A DNA stretch of 64,000 bases from Isochrysis galbana (GCA_018136815.1 CM030931.1:4408148-4472147); one strand, 5' to 3'; numbered from the stretch's first letter, positions 10,770 through 22,299 are shown. Translations and numbers: made by a program. Notes: generated by a model from the sequence alone, not told the origin.

Positions 10770-12243
10770 TTAAGCGATATTGCCGAATAGGTGGCGTGCT
10801 GGATTCATCGGCAAGTGCGGATGCCAGCCCTGCGCTCTTTGCACCACTCTTTGCGATTTTCTTACCCCAAAGCGGCCCAAGACTGCAGGGACTACATTCG
10901 ACGCAGTGTGGCTGATGGCAGAAACGATCTTGCCAGCAGATGCTTGAACAGCAGCAGACTGAGCATAGGCCGATCTCAGCACTGCTGACCAGCGGAGGGA
11001 ATGCACCGCATGGATAGATGCTCGCACAATAGCAGTCAACCAAACCAGGGTTGATCTGAGTGCTGCTGGCCAATGGAGGGAACGCGGCGCATGGAGTAAG
11101 CGTCGTGTGATGCCCGAGAAGCAGCTAAGGAACGAGCCTGCAGACGACTTAAGATGACCGAGGTTCAAGGCAAATGTCAATCCAGGAACTCCGCCAATTG
11201 TCGCATGCGGGGAGATCAAGAACATCGCTATAACCGTGGAGAGCCCAAGCACGATGGGTGGTTGTAGCAGCCTTGCCCACGGTCCAACCTTTCGATCAGT
11301 GGTGGAGATTGTGGAGGCCTTCGCATCCAAGCCGCCTGCTCTTCCAGGGAGCACGTGCGAGACGGTAGTCGCGCCTTGTTTGCAAGCTGGCTGTCTAGAG
11401 GAGCTGGCAGACACCATGGAAGGCCTGGAGGATGAGTGGGCTGCTTGGCCTGCGCTCGAGGTCAGGCTCGAGTAGGCTTGGCCGCGACTAGTACTGAAGG
11501 AAGCCGATGGAGTCAAAGCTCTCACTGTAGACGAGGACACTCCGTTGCGAGCGAACCCCATGCTAATATTCTCAAAGAATGCCGGAAGATCGGCTAGAGG
11601 GGCAGCAGTAATTCCAGTGGCTGCGAGTCTTTCAGGATGGTGCGCTAGCTGGAGTATGGCGAATGCAGCCACAAATAGTGCGCCGATGAAGGACGCCACT
11701 GCCAGGCGAGAACGGCGCGTGCGAATTTGCTCAAAGGTGTTAGGTGGTCGATCATACAACTGCGAGGCACCGAGCAGCGGCAGTCGGTCAGGGCATGGCT
11801 TGGTCTCATTTGTGCAATATCAGTTCACGGAGCATGCCTGCGAGGGAGCATTCAGCCGAATAAGGACTCGGTGCCACCACATGATGGGTGTTTGCGGGCA
11901 CCTGATGGGAAGACTCTAGCCCAGTAGAGGTCAAGGTCTGTTGAGGTTGCGACTCAGAGTTGTCGGCGTTAGGTTGCGGCTGGCGGCCATTGATCTGCAC
12001 GACGCCTGTCATGGCTCTCGCGCACCTCTGCAAACGTACAGCCGCGTCCCGCTGCTCCCGCAGCGCCTGCACCCTCTTTGAGGCGAGGCGGACTCGTGTG
12101 AGGCTCTGGATCCGGATAGCGGCCCGTCGCTTCCTCGACTGCAGCGCGAGGTGCCTTTGCCGGCGCGGCGAGAAGGGGCGGCGGCGTGGCCGCGCGACGG
12201 TCGTCATTGCTGAGTGATACGCCAGCGAGAGCGAGGGCTTCAT
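10770..12243 (-). CDS. IQ-motif protein with predicted membrane segments
   Basis: Two exons on the minus strand: 12243-11902 and 11759-10770. The intron of 142 bases has donor GTGCCC and acceptor CTCGCAG, phase 0, giving about 443 residues. The start is the ATG of MKPSLSLAYHS. Exon 1 carries two adjacent IQ-like calmodulin-binding motifs (AAIRIQSLTRVRLASKRV and AAVRLQRCARAM) after a basic Arg-rich stretch. Exon 2 opens with a likely membrane helix (LAVASFIGALFVAAFAILQLA), has a Ser/Ala-rich middle and a second hydrophobic stretch (IVLGLSTVIAMFLI). I do not recognise the family; a calmodulin-regulated membrane protein is an inference. It is divergent from epsilon-COP, with 633 bases between the starts. 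Confidence 0.6.
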
Positions 12244-12876
12244 GATGGCGCGTGGGGCAGGCGGGGCGGGGCGGAGGAATCGGAGAGCCCACGCCGCTCG
12301 CTCGGCGTTGGGCGCGTGTGCAGGAGGGCGAGAGAGGGCGAGATAGGGAGCGAGGACAAGGCTGGAAGGGGGAGTCGCTCTGTGGCTCTCCCTGTCCGTC
12401 GGCCCGCCCGCCCGGGGAGCGTCTCGACGTTCTCTCTCTCCTCTCCCCTCACTCTCTGATCTCTCTCTTTCTTCTCTCTCGTCTTTCTCTCTTCTCATTC
12501 ACCTGCGTCTCTCTCTCCTCTCCCTCTCTCCTCTCTCTCTCTCTCCTCTCTTGACTTCAACCCTTCTCTCGAGGTTTGAGTCCATCGGCTTTTTCCTTCA
12601 GTACTTTCCTAGTCGCGGCGGAGCCTACTCGACCCCGACCTCGAGCACAGGACAATCCAGTAAAGTAAGTTAGTTATACGTCCTCCCCGGGCCTTCCCAT
12701 GGTGTCTCTTGCTCTCCTCCTCTCTCGTCCCCTCTCTCGCTCCCTCCTTTTCCTCCCTTCTTTTCCCTCCCCTCTCCCTGCCCCTGAAATAGTTAGGGCT
12801 TAGTTAGATATGTGGCCGCGGCTCTCTGGCGCTCCTGCCGGCGCTTCTGACTGCCCCCCCGCGGCCCGCCGCGCCG
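12244..12876. promoter_or_regulatory. bidirectional promoter region, pyrimidine-rich
   Basis: This lies between the divergent starts at 12243 (minus) and 12877 (plus). It has a CT-rich block on the plus strand (12421-12550 and 12700-12790) and a GA-rich block near 12320-12360, so each gene has pyrimidines upstream on its own sense strand. No other motif can be named. Confidence 0.4.
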
Positions 12877-13743
12877 ATGGACTCAGCGCTCTTCAACCTG
12901 CGCAATGCGCTGTATCTGGGCAACTACCAGCAAGCCATCAGCGAGGCTATGAGTGCAGGTGCCAGCACTGAGCGCGACTTCTTCATGTACCGCGCTCTGG
13001 TCGAGCAGGGCCAGTACCGTGTCGTGATGGACGAGGTTGGCCCTCAGGCGCCCGTCTCTGTGCAGGCCGTCAAGCTGCTTGCGACGTATCTGTCTGGCAT
13101 CTCCAAGGATGTCGTTGTTTTGCAACTGAAGGAGTGGTTGACAGACCCGGGGATGCTCGAGAATTGGCAGCTGATCTTGATCGCAGCGACCGTTCTCCTG
13201 CACGAGCAGGATTACAAGGAGGCGCTGAAGATCACTCATCAGTCGACGCAGCTCGACGTCATGGGGCTTGTCGTGCAGATTTACCTGAAGATTGACCGCC
13301 CCGACCTCGCGCGCAAGCAAGTGAAGGCCATGCAAGAGCAGGATGATGATGCTACTCTCACCAAGCTCGCCAACGCTTGGACTTGCCTGTGTGAGATAGG
13401 TGCTGAGAAGTATCAGGAGGCTCTGTACGAGTTCCAAGAGCTAGGTGAGAAGTACAACATGTCTTTGATGCTCCTCAATGCCATGGCCGCCTGCAATATG
13501 CACATGGGTTGCTTCGATGATGCAGAGAAGCTTCTCCAGGAGGCTCTCTCCAAGTCGGCTAACGATACCAACTCGTTGATAAATCTGCTCGTCTGTCTCA
13601 ACCATCTTCAAAAGCCAGCCGACGTAATTGCGCGATACACTTCGCAGCTAAAGATATCGTCGCCCGACCACCCGTGGGTTGCCAAATTCGGCGAGCTTGA
13701 GGCGAGCTTCGACCGTTGTGCTGACCAACTAAGGAAAGCATAG
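12877..13743 (+). CDS. COPE: coatomer subunit epsilon (epsilon-COP)
   Basis: Epsilon-COP is a TPR-like subunit of the COPI coat that binds alpha-COP and takes part in Golgi-to-ER vesicle traffic. The intronless frame encodes 288 residues, the usual family length. It opens with FNLRNALYLGNYQQAISEA, typical of the family, and includes YRALVEQGQYRVVMDEV, LLHEQDYKEALKI, the helix pair LVVQIYLKIDRPDLARKQVKAMQ, AACNMHMGCFDDAEKLLQEAL and NSLINLLVCLNHLQK. The start is the only ATG giving the canonical N-terminus. Confidence 0.93.
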   Translation: MDSALFNLRNALYLGNYQQAISEAMSAGASTERDFFMYRALVEQGQYRVVMDEVGPQAPVSVQAVKLLATYLSGISKDVVVLQLKEWLTDPGMLENWQLILIAATVLLHEQDYKEALKITHQSTQLDVMGLVVQIYLKIDRPDLARKQVKAMQEQDDDATLTKLANAWTCLCEIGAEKYQEALYEFQELGEKYNMSLMLLNAMAACNMHMGCFDDAEKLLQEALSKSANDTNSLINLLVCLNHLQKPADVIARYTSQLKISSPDHPWVAKFGELEASFDRCADQLRKA

Positions 13744-14018
13744 CAGACGATTTGATCGATTGCCGATGTGGAGGGACATCTAGAAGGGCGTGTTTCCGGC
13801 AGCTTTTGTGAGTCTTCTCCGCGCACATGGGGGTCTCGGTCATTCGACGGCGAGACAGGTACTAGCTAGCGCGCAAGTCGAGGGGAAAGCATTCGTATCT
13901 CTCATGGTATGTAATGGAAACCGACAAAAGAGGCGGGAGACATCGGGCTGCGTTGTGTTCACACGTCGGATTTGTTGTTGTTGGTGAACTACAGTATGAT
14001 ATGCAAATAGCAATAGTA
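13744..14018. other. short intergenic region
   Basis: It runs from the epsilon-COP stop to the inverted-repeat transposon. No gene seen. Confidence 0.5.
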
Positions 14019-14842
14019 GGGCGGTCAAACAGTGATTTATAACTACTGACATGTGAGGGGGGCTACATTCTTTGACCGTTCTCCGAAGCCCAAGAAAATA
14101 CTCCTGGAGGGCTTAGTTGCCGCCACGAAAAATAGCCGAGGAAAATGGTAGGTTTTACCCCCCCACCCTGCACACGGCTCTAACATTACAGAACTGGCGG
14201 TCGCGGGGCCGATTAGGTTATTTCGGGGCCGTTGTTTCCAGGACATTCGATTCTTCCGAGATCCGTCCGCGCTATCGGGCGCCCGACCTTCATCTGGTGC
14301 CTAGAGCAGGGGGGAAGAAGGGGGAAGTCACCCACGGAGCCGCGGAGCACCCCATCCATGCGCAACCGTTCAACGTTCAACCTGTCGGGCTTTCTCTTGC
14401 GCCTTCTACTGGGCCTTCTTGGAGATGCTCATCCTCAGACGGGCGAACGGGAGGGGGTGACGGGGGAGCCAACCGCACTGTTTTTCGTGTTTCGCACCAT
14501 TTCTTAATCTTTTTCTTCGATTTCAATTTCGATTCTTTCTAGATTTAGATTCCCCAACACAGCTGTTTTTACTGTCTTTCTAGACCTCACCCGCTGTTTG
14601 TCACTTTGTACTTTGTCACCTCTAGGATCTAGGATTGTGGGGGCTCCCGGGGCCGGCCCGGGGATCTCGGGGCCAAAAGGCATCGAATATGTGCTAGATG
14701 GGTGTGTTTTCCTTGGTTTCTGTTTCTAACGCTTACTTACTTTGTGGTGTATTTCGTATTTCGTATTTCCTCAATCCTCAATCCTGACTTATTCTTTTTT
14801 ACGCCCTTAGAAGTCAAAATAGAAAATAGTGTTTGACCGCCC
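14019..14842. mobile_element. TA-flanked terminal-inverted-repeat transposon, non-autonomous
   Basis: The left end GGGCGGTCAAACA (14019) and the right end, its reverse complement (ending 14842), form a perfect 13-bp inverted repeat. TA dinucleotides flank both sides (14017-14018 and 14843-14844), as expected for Tc1/mariner-type TA insertion. The 824-bp interior has no transposase frame. Related ends occur at 27218, 34496, 40830 and 44672. Interior 14180-14350 matches 26830-27010 in reverse. Confidence 0.8.
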
Positions 14843-15207
14843 TACCCCTAGTCCCATCCTAAGGTCCGCCGACTTTTGTAGTCTGCATAAGCTTAGTTCC
14901 ATTCGAACACAGTAAAGTAAGCTTGGTACTCGTAGGAGTAGGAGGAAGAGGAAGAGGAAATGTGCACCGGTACACGAAAAGGATTCCTCGGGCCGCGCCG
15001 AGGAGCGTGCGCGGAGGTGTGCTGCGGCAGTGGTTGGGCTCCGGGGGAGGAGAGAGAGCCGTTGTTCGGTTTCGCCTCCTCTCCCCTCCCCCCCCCGCGC
15101 GCTGCTGCTGCTGCTGCTCGGCCCCGAGTGCCTCACCCCGCAGCCGCCGCAGCAGCGCAGGCCTCGCCACCGCCCGCCTCGCTCTCCGCAACGCCCTGGG
15201 CAGGCCG

Positions 15208-18200
15208 ATGACTGGCGTTGAGCACCATGCGCACGACTTGGGGAGGATCCTCGTCCAGGCGCAGGCCGACCTAGCCCGCATCCGCTCGACCATCACAGCA
15301 GAGTCGGGAGGCCAGACCGACCGCCGCCTGCTCGCTGTCGTGGAGAGAGTCGAGTCGGAGATGAAGATGAAGGCGGACGCAGTGCTGCATAGCGTGATCC
15401 ACGGCTCGCCCGCAACGCTCCCAACGCTCGGCTCCTACAACTTTGGTGGTGGGGCATCGACCTCCTCTCTTCCCGCCTCGAGTCGTCTGCCCGGCAGCCA
15501 GAGCACCTCGCGGCTGCAGCTCCCATCGCGCAACCGCATGGCACCATCTGTCAAGGCGCAGACAAGGCGACAGCAGCAGCAGCTCAGTAAGGCGCTGATG
15601 AATCCCACTTCCGTCGCCTCGCGAGAGTTCCTTGAGCAGCGCTTCGGTATTGCAGCGCCACCACCGCCTCCACTAGCGTCGGAGGTTCGTCGTAATGTTG
15701 GGAAGACGGCGACCGGAAAATTGGCAGCCGCAAAAACTTCTGGACCGCTTGGGGTCATAGCCTCGGAGTACAGACGGGATCCCGATTCCGAGCCCCCGAT
15801 TCGTCCTAGGGACGTCGCTGCTGGGCTGTTGTCGCTCACACAACGAGGCCTCCTCCCCCCGCATGTCGACCTGACGCCAGCACTAGCCCGCGAGCCAGCT
15901 CCCGTCACGCAAGCGCCTTCACGACTCCACGACCCAAAGACCCAGTTTACGCCGTCAGCAGCTGCTGCCTACACCTCGCCTTTCGGCTTTAATGTCGCGA
16001 ATACAAAGCTTGACCTCCTTTCAGACGTGGGACCCACGTATGCTGAAAGGGGGCCTCGAAAGCCACCCATGGCACAAGCTCATGTTAAGTCAGTTGCTCC
16101 TGCTACAGTGACGCTCACCCTTGAGGGCTCAAAGAGCAGCACCGATGCGAGCGAGGAAGCAGCAGCCGCTCTTGCCTCGGCCGAAGCACAAAAGGCGCGC
16201 GACTTTAACCAGCTCATGGATACCTTTTCTTTACACCACTACATTATCCGTCACGGAATGACACTCGAGTCGACCCCCGAGTATGTTTCCTTTGAGCGGA
16301 AATACAACAGTGAGTGGGGCGCCATCTCTCAGCTGAACAAGAAGCTTGAGGCCATGCTCAAGAAATATGATGTACCGCTCGCGTATGTCGATGGCCAGAA
16401 GCTAGTGGCGCTCGCACGCAACCCGTTGGTTCGTCGCGATGAGCGCGCTTTGCTCGGTTGCTTGGTCAATGATGACCAGGTTGCAAAGTGCATGAATCTT
16501 CCTGGCCAGCGCTTCCGGGGCGGCGGTGAGGGCGCGCGGCGCGCGGCGTTGATTGAGATCCAGTCTGGTGCCCGACGTTTCCTTGCGGTGCGTGCAGTGA
16601 AGCGCTTCCAGTACCTCTTCGATGCTGCGCATCGGATGACACGGCGTTGGCATACCAAGAGGATGTGGGCAGCTCTTAGGGCGAGATTGAGGGAGGACGG
16701 CGTCGAGCGCGCGGCAGCTTGGCGCGAGATGCAAGAGGCCTTCCGCAGGGATTGGCCGGTCATCCGCGCCTCGCCGCGTGTGGTTGTACACATACCCTCG
16801 CTGTCGTACGCTGAATCGATGCGTGCCTCGATGTCCAATCTTGACGTGAAGCAAAGTGCACAATTGCCTCGGTTGTGTGAGATCATGGAGTCCGGTGTTG
16901 ACGTAATCTTTGTGTCGCCCTTCCCACTCAATGACGATGTCATGCACTACTTTCAGAAGGTGTGCGCTCAACGATGCCCCCCCCACCCTAGCCTAGCATT
17001 ACCAGAAGCCTCCCCACCCCGCTCCACACTTTCCGTCCTCGCTTCCAATCCGTAACGAATCTGGTGTCGTCTCGGCGTAGGTGTTGGAGATTGGTGGCAT
17101 AGAGGATCCGCTCAAGCGCCTGAAGATTATCGTGCCGGAGAATTACAATCGCTTCCCGCCTCACTTCTCCTTGTCCACCATCCTCTTCTACTCGCCTCGC
17201 GCCATGCGCCGCATTGCAAACTTTTGCCGAGGGCGCACGGCTTACATTGCTCCAAATGTTGTTGGCCGGGAAGACGTACGTCTATCTCAAGCGCTCCGTC
17301 TGCCTCTCCTCGGGCCCGAAGATAATGTTGCTAGAACATTTGGGTCCAAATCCGGTGCGAAGCGCATTTTCCAGGTACGCTTGCGGGTGTTGAACAAAGT
17401 CTGACGTGAAGACCAACAAAAGCTACCCCGGCCAAAGCCAGTGCACCATCGGCATCCGAGCCTTCGCCCATGGGGAAAGCGTGGCGAATCGCTTCGCTTA
17501 CATACGCCGGTATTGCATGTGTGCTCTGCGGGTGACCGTAGCGATGCCCATTTTTGACTTTTTGCAGGCGGCTTCGGTGAATATTCCCCCTGGGGCCCAC
17601 GATGTGTACGACGAGCAGTCTCTCATCATCGCACTCTCGGGGCTCATTTGTGCACACCTCGACGTCCCACGCTGGGTGGTCAAGCTGGACGATGAGTGTG
17701 GTGGCCGCGGCTGCGCTCACCTCGATGTTGCCTCACTGCCATTCTATGCTGCCCTGGTACGGGAGGCGGAAGGGTCGCCAGCTCGTTGGGAGGAGGAACA
17801 AACACAAGCTCGAGCTCGAGAGATGGTGCGCGTCGAGCTGGAAGCTTTGTTACCCTCCAAGATGACGATCAACGCTCGTTGGTTGTTCCGAAACTGGCGC
17901 GAGTACCTATCAGAACTCCGTCGTGGTGGTGCTGTCATCGAGGCTTCCCCGGGCGATGCGCTGCGCTCGTCGCCTTCTTGCAATCTCTTCATTGAGCCTG
18001 ACGGCACCGTTAAGGTCACCTCAACGCACGAGCAGATCCTCTCATCTCCGTACACCTTTGTTGGCGCTGCATTCCCTCAGACCGAAGTCCCTGCTGGCGC
18101 ATTACGTGAGGCAGCCCTCGCAGTCGGCCGTGCAGCATACGATCGCGGCGTTATGGGACGCGTAGGGATCGATTTCGTGGCCTTTGAGGACGCTAGCGGC

Positions 18201-19020
18201 CTGTTGCGGGTCTGGGCTGTAGACCTCAACATACGGTACACCCCTACCGCATTGTCATTCACGTTTTTCAACTTCTTGGCCGGTGGCGAGTACGACGAGG
18301 AGACTGGACAATACATCGTACCATCAGAGGACAACGGTGCACTAGGCACGGGTGGCTCGGCTGCAAGCACGCCACGCCGGGGGCCTGCGCCGGGCGTTGG
18401 GCAGGAGCTGCAACGGAGGACGTATATTATGAACGAGATGTTCTACCACCCGCAGCTTCCATCCATTCACCATTCTGCGTTCTTCAACATGTGCGTACCC
18501 TCACCAAATCTTATGCCTTGTTGGGCATAGTTCCTATGCTAGCCGGCTCTTGGATCTCATCCTCCTCGTCTCGCTGTTGAGCATGCCCGGCTCATTTGGC
18601 CGAAGTCGTACCCATTGTAGCGATTTGTCTATAGTTTTGCATGGCATTGCCTTGGATTTCCCGCCCGCACCTATTCATCCGGGTTGTGCCTTGCATTCTA
18701 GGTGCCGGTTGAAGGGGGTCTCGTTCGACCTGCAAGATCGCTCCGGAACAGTCTTCAATCTAATGGACTCCTTTGCTGGCGGAGTACTTGGCATACTCAC
18801 CGTTGGTCCCTCGCGTCTCGAAGCCCTAAGGAAGTTCACAGATTGCATGGATTTTGTACAAAAGCAAGTGGGACCTGCACCGTCTCGCCACGAACCTGCG
18901 GACTCGAGCTCACACGATGTTACTTTCCAGGACGTGATACGTGCTATCAAAGCATTGGTAGATAAACAGGTGGGCGGGCCGACGGCGCCTGCGGCAAGAT
19001 ATTTGCGCGCAGCTCGGTAG
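15208..19020 (+). CDS. IQCH: IQ domain-containing protein H-like (cilium-associated)
   Basis: Four exons join in frame: 15208-16959, 17081-17374, 17568-18490 and 18702-19020, with GT-AG introns of about 121-211 bases, giving 1095 residues (animal IQCH is about 1000). The start is the first in-frame ATG (MTGVEHHAHDLG). The N-terminal part is low-complexity. An IQ motif (ALIEIQSGARRFLAV) lies near residue 450. Downstream are the family's characteristic segments VVVHIPSLSY, LPRLCEIMESGVDVIFVSPFPL, RLKIIVPENYNRFP, LSTILFYSPRAM, WVVKLDDECGGRG, VGRVGIDFVAFE-like sequence and LKGVSFDLQDRSGTVFNLMD. The region after the IQ motif has an ATP-grasp look. In animals IQCH acts in sperm and cilia; here a flagellar role is inferred. 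Confidence 0.85.
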
Positions 19021-19164
19021 CCGTCACAAGTAATTGCAGCATCCACGATTTGCTTGCGGTTTCTATGTGGCTTATGAGTCTAAATATGCCACGCTAGCGC
19101 CATGACATTCTATGGTAGTATCGCTCTTATTTAGCCCGGCCAACGGCTGGCGTTTGCTACACAC

Positions 19165-19350
19165 GTGAGGCGAGAAGCGCTCAATCACCATCACCCACCG
19201 CATGGAAAAGCGTTCAATCACCATCAGCCTGCACGTGGAACGCGCTCAATCACCATCACCCCCACCGCATGGAAAAAGCGTTCAATCACCATCAGCCTAC
19301 ACGTGGAACGCGTTGAATCGCCATCACCCCCACCGCATGGAAAAGCGTTA
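19165..19350 (+). repeat. minisatellite, about 67-bp unit, 2.7 copies
   Basis: It alternates two related half-units: TCAATCACCATCACCCCCAC plus GCATGGAAAAGCG, and TCAATCACCATCAGCC plus CACGTGGAACGCG. It lies just after the IQCH stop. There are no spacers of constant length, so it is not CRISPR-like. Confidence 0.75.
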
Positions 19351-19457
19351 AATCGCGGAAGATCGTGGGGATCATGAGGGTAACGCTATCCAACCCACTC
19401 GTTTGGCAAGAGGGTATGCTTACGCGAGAGCGACAACACCCTATCCACCAATGTCCT

Positions 19458-19802
19458 TTTATCATCTAACAGAATCGAATTCAAATCATGTTCATTTGGA
19501 TTAACAATGTTATATTCATTTGGTGTACTAACCCCGCATTTTGTGCAATTTGCTTGAGCTCATCGTAATTGACATAACGTTTGGATGATATGTATGCCCT
19601 TATGAACTCGCCATATGTGTCATCTGGAAGGTTATCAACGAAGTTTGTGTACAGCTCATACTCTTTGTCTTGAGAAAGAGCTCGATCAATTTCGAGCTTC
19701 CACGAGTGGTTATTCCAAAGCTGTTGGTATGTGACCTTACATCTTTCTTTATCATCTAACAGAATCGAATTCAAATCATGTTCATTTGGATTAACAATGT
19801 TA
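19458..19802. repeat. 55-bp direct repeat flanking a 235-bp AT-rich segment
   Basis: TCATCTAACAGAATCGAATT and what follows (to TTAACAATGTTA) occurs at 19458-19512 and again at 19748-19802, essentially identical, 290 bases apart. It marks a recent local duplication at the edge of the AT-rich island. Confidence 0.8.
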
Positions 19803-19825
19803 ATTAAACCTTTTAATAGTCTCAC
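19481..19825 (-). pseudogene. AT-rich ORF remnant, unknown, possibly foreign
   Basis: The frame encodes about 100 residues of protein-like sequence (WNNHSWKLEIDRALSQDKEY, DDTYGEFIRAYISSKRYVNY) in DNA much more AT-rich than the host genes. Its ends lie in the duplicated 55-bp repeat and in the tail of the neighbouring LINE-related element, so it is a fragment. I do not recognise the family. Confidence 0.4.
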
Positions 19826-20308
19826 CGCACACGCGGCCGTGGACCCTCTACTTTCTACTCACGTAGGAAAACTTTCTACACCCCCACTCCCCCGGCCCTT
19901 CACCCCCCGCCATAAGGCGACTCCCCCCGTGCACTACTAGGGGGATAGGGGTGAAGGGCTTAGATATGGTCCGGTGGCCCGCGCCTCCCCCCGGTGATCT
20001 TTCCCCCCCTTCCTCCTGTGTCTCCGAGTGGGCGGCGGTCTCAGCCCCGACTTATCCTGTAAACAGGTGCGGGACTTACCTATTTTTCGGTGAGCGGAGC
20101 TCTCGCTCCGCCCACCCCCTTCTCCGCGCTCTCTCTCCCCTCTCCTGCGGCACGCGCGATGGCGCGCCTGCGGCAGGCCTGCAGCTGCCCCTGGCGACCC
20201 CTGGAGGCTCCTGGAGGCCAGCTCTGGGGGCAGAGGAGGCTGGGACTGGGCCCTGGTCTCCCCTGCCTCTCCCTCGCTGGCGCTCCTGGGCCTGGGCCTC
20301 AGGGGCCG
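19806..20308 (-). mobile_element. short LINE-related element, 5'-truncated
   Basis: It is the reverse complement of the repeat at 1-493. Its 3' tail (AAACCTTTTAATAGTCTC on the plus strand) starts at 19806, and it loses similarity at about 20308 inside the GC-rich body. It sits within AT-rich coding-like sequence and separates ORF remnants on its two sides. No clear target-site duplication is visible. Confidence 0.75.
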
Positions 20309-20583
20309 TCGAATCTGCCATTCAGCGAGCTCAGGAAAGACTGAACAAACTTGAACTCTCTGTCACGAACAAGGACGTTTACAAAATCATGTCTGGTACA
20401 TATCAGATCATCCCTTCCCCTGCAATGCTGGCGGCGCGTGATCTGTCAGGGAAGATGCTCTCGATGAACAAAGTAGACGATATCGTACGCTTAGAGCTCA
20501 AGGAGCCTGTATCCAGATATATCGAGTCCAGTGCAGCTCTGGACGGCCTACTTCGTTCGTTGTGGATGGCTGTGCGGTTTTGA
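20309..20583 (+). pseudogene. ORF remnant fused to a transposon frame, unknown
   Basis: After the transposon body the plus frame continues with protein-like sequence (RAQERLNKLELSVTNKDVYK, PSPAMLAARDLSGKML, ending LDGLLRSLWMAVRF) to a stop at 20583. Base composition matches the AT-rich island. The 5' part is missing, apparently lost when the element inserted. Family not recognised. Confidence 0.35.
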
Positions 20584-21169
20584 AAATTCGGACGACATAC
20601 AATAAATTATTGATGTTATGATGTACCATTGCTGACAAGGTATTCTTTGATTCCTCTTCATTATTTGTTGTAGAGGCGGCGTTGTTGTTGAAAATGTTCG
20701 TAAATTTGTTATGCATACCAGCTACAAGCATTGCTAATGCGCATAGTAGTAGCGTCATCACCACAAATTTCGATTTACCATTATTGTATTTGATGTCACC
20801 GAACTCCTCCAAAATGTCACACTGTGGATTGATTGATCGATTCCCCGGAAGCTCATCCGTAGGTAGTGGTGATTGAAGAGGGGGAATCGGGGTAGGGGGC
20901 TCCGGATTCGGGGGTAGAGGATGAGTCCATTGTGATGTCGTATTGGCAGCGGGGTATGTTTTCCTTGTATACACGCGCGGACATGTATCATTTGTATGAT
21001 TGTGAGCAGCGATCCGGTTTGGTTTCATTCGTCTGAGTTCATCACGGAGAACTTGCTCCACTTCGTTGTATGCACTATCAATCCAACTGGGTGGATCATT
21101 TCCAGCAAAGACGTCAAATGCATACAGCGCGATTTCAAACCACGGCTTGTTATTTAATATATGAGTCAC
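20498..21169 (-). pseudogene. AT-rich ORF with one membrane segment, unknown, possibly foreign
   Basis: About 223 residues without an in-frame ATG at the start (the open frame continues upstream to a stop near 21222), so the N-terminus is lost or spliced. The N-terminal half looks globular (KPWFEIALYAFDVFAGNDPP), followed by a proline-rich linker, then a strong membrane helix (KFVVMTLLLCALAMLVAGM) and an Asn-rich tail. Gene content and composition differ from the surroundings. A viral or other mobile origin is a guess; no hallmark gene is visible. Confidence 0.35.
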
Positions 21170-21335
21170 TGTTGATAAGCGTATTCTCTCCAGATCATCA
21201 TCAGTGTGCGCACTCGCTCAAGCCACTGTCGTGATTTCGTTGCGTACCCACCGCCACCGCTGCCACCGATCCCGCTTCTCCCATCACTCTCGCCTCTCAC
21301 ACCATATCACCCTCCACCGTCGTTACCCACAAGGC

Positions 21336-21368
21336 CACGCGCGGGGCGAGACTATTAAAAGGGTTTTT
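21336..21368 (+). mobile_element. isolated LINE 3' tail
   Basis: ACGCGCGGGGCGAGACTATT, then AAAAGGG and a T run, is the same tail as at 470-493 and 39560-39590. Only about 30 bases are recognisable. Confidence 0.55.
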
Positions 21369-21410
21369 TTCCAGCCTTTTGCTTTGCTACCTTTCGCTTG
21401 CCTTTCTTGT

Positions 21411-22190
21411 GCTACACTAATCTTATGTGATTGGTCGCCATGGAGGGGGGCCTCGGCCCCCCCCCCCCACTCTCTCGACTCTCCTCATGGGGGGCAGAAC
21501 CATCTACCCCCCTCCGCTGCCTCTTGGCATGCAGGGCGGACTCATCCAGATTGCCCAGGCACTCTCCGACTCTCCTAGAGAGTCGGGCACAGATCTAGAT
21601 CGCAGATCGCACGCCCTGGCCCGCGTTGGCCAGCTTCCAGCTTATCGCTTTGGCCAACCCCTCCTCCCCCTGGGCCCCCCTCGATCAGGACCACCGAGCT
21701 AGCTCCAGTCGACCGGCAGCCTGCCCCTGCCGGGCAGGGGCGCGGAATGCAAGCGAGGGAGCAGAGGCAGGAGGGGCCAGGGCGGCATGCCCCAGTCTCA
21801 CTTGCCCCTGCCCCCTGATCCGTGCTCCCAGGCCCCTGCAGGCCTCTTGGGGACCTGAAGAGGGGCCGCAGGCGCGCGCCATGGGCCAGAGCCGCAGGGA
21901 AGAGAGGAGGAAGAGAGGAGGAAGAGGGAAGAGGGAGGGGAGGGGGGAGCGGCCCCCTCTTGGCTCTTGGTCACAGTCACCAGGCACCAGGCACCAGGCA
22001 GACCGGGGACTGTGGTGGGCACCCAAGGCCAGCGAGGCACGCGTGGGAGAGGCGGGAGAGGCCATGGGCTGAGCCCCAGCCTCCACTGCTCCCTGAGCTG
22101 CCTGGCTGGCACTCTGGGACCACACCCCGAAACACAGTTGTTCGCCCTCGGCCGACCCCACCGCCACCGCGGAACTTGCCTGAACCGTAA
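21411..22190 (+). mobile_element. diverged LINE-related element with 5' stem-loop
   Basis: It begins near CACTAATCTTATGTGATTGG and has an ATG at 21439 followed by a G-rich/C-rich hairpin (GGGGGGCCTCGGCCCCCC), like other 5' ends of this family. The body shares GC-rich blocks with 25750-26100 (GGGGCAGAACCA-like, CTTGGCATGC, then reiterated CCCCTGCC). No 3' tail is recognised. Confidence 0.55.
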
Positions 22191-22299
22191 ATAAGCAATA
22201 AACCGAGCCAAAACCGTCCGCCCGGTAATTTTGTTTTTGCGAGTGACCTGCATCGCCTCCCCCGGACGAGAATGAGAGAGGAACTCCGAGTCCATACTT

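Noticed and set aside
19165-19350. Possible CRISPR array
   Set aside because: Units are directly adjacent and related to each other, without unique spacers; the context is eukaryotic.
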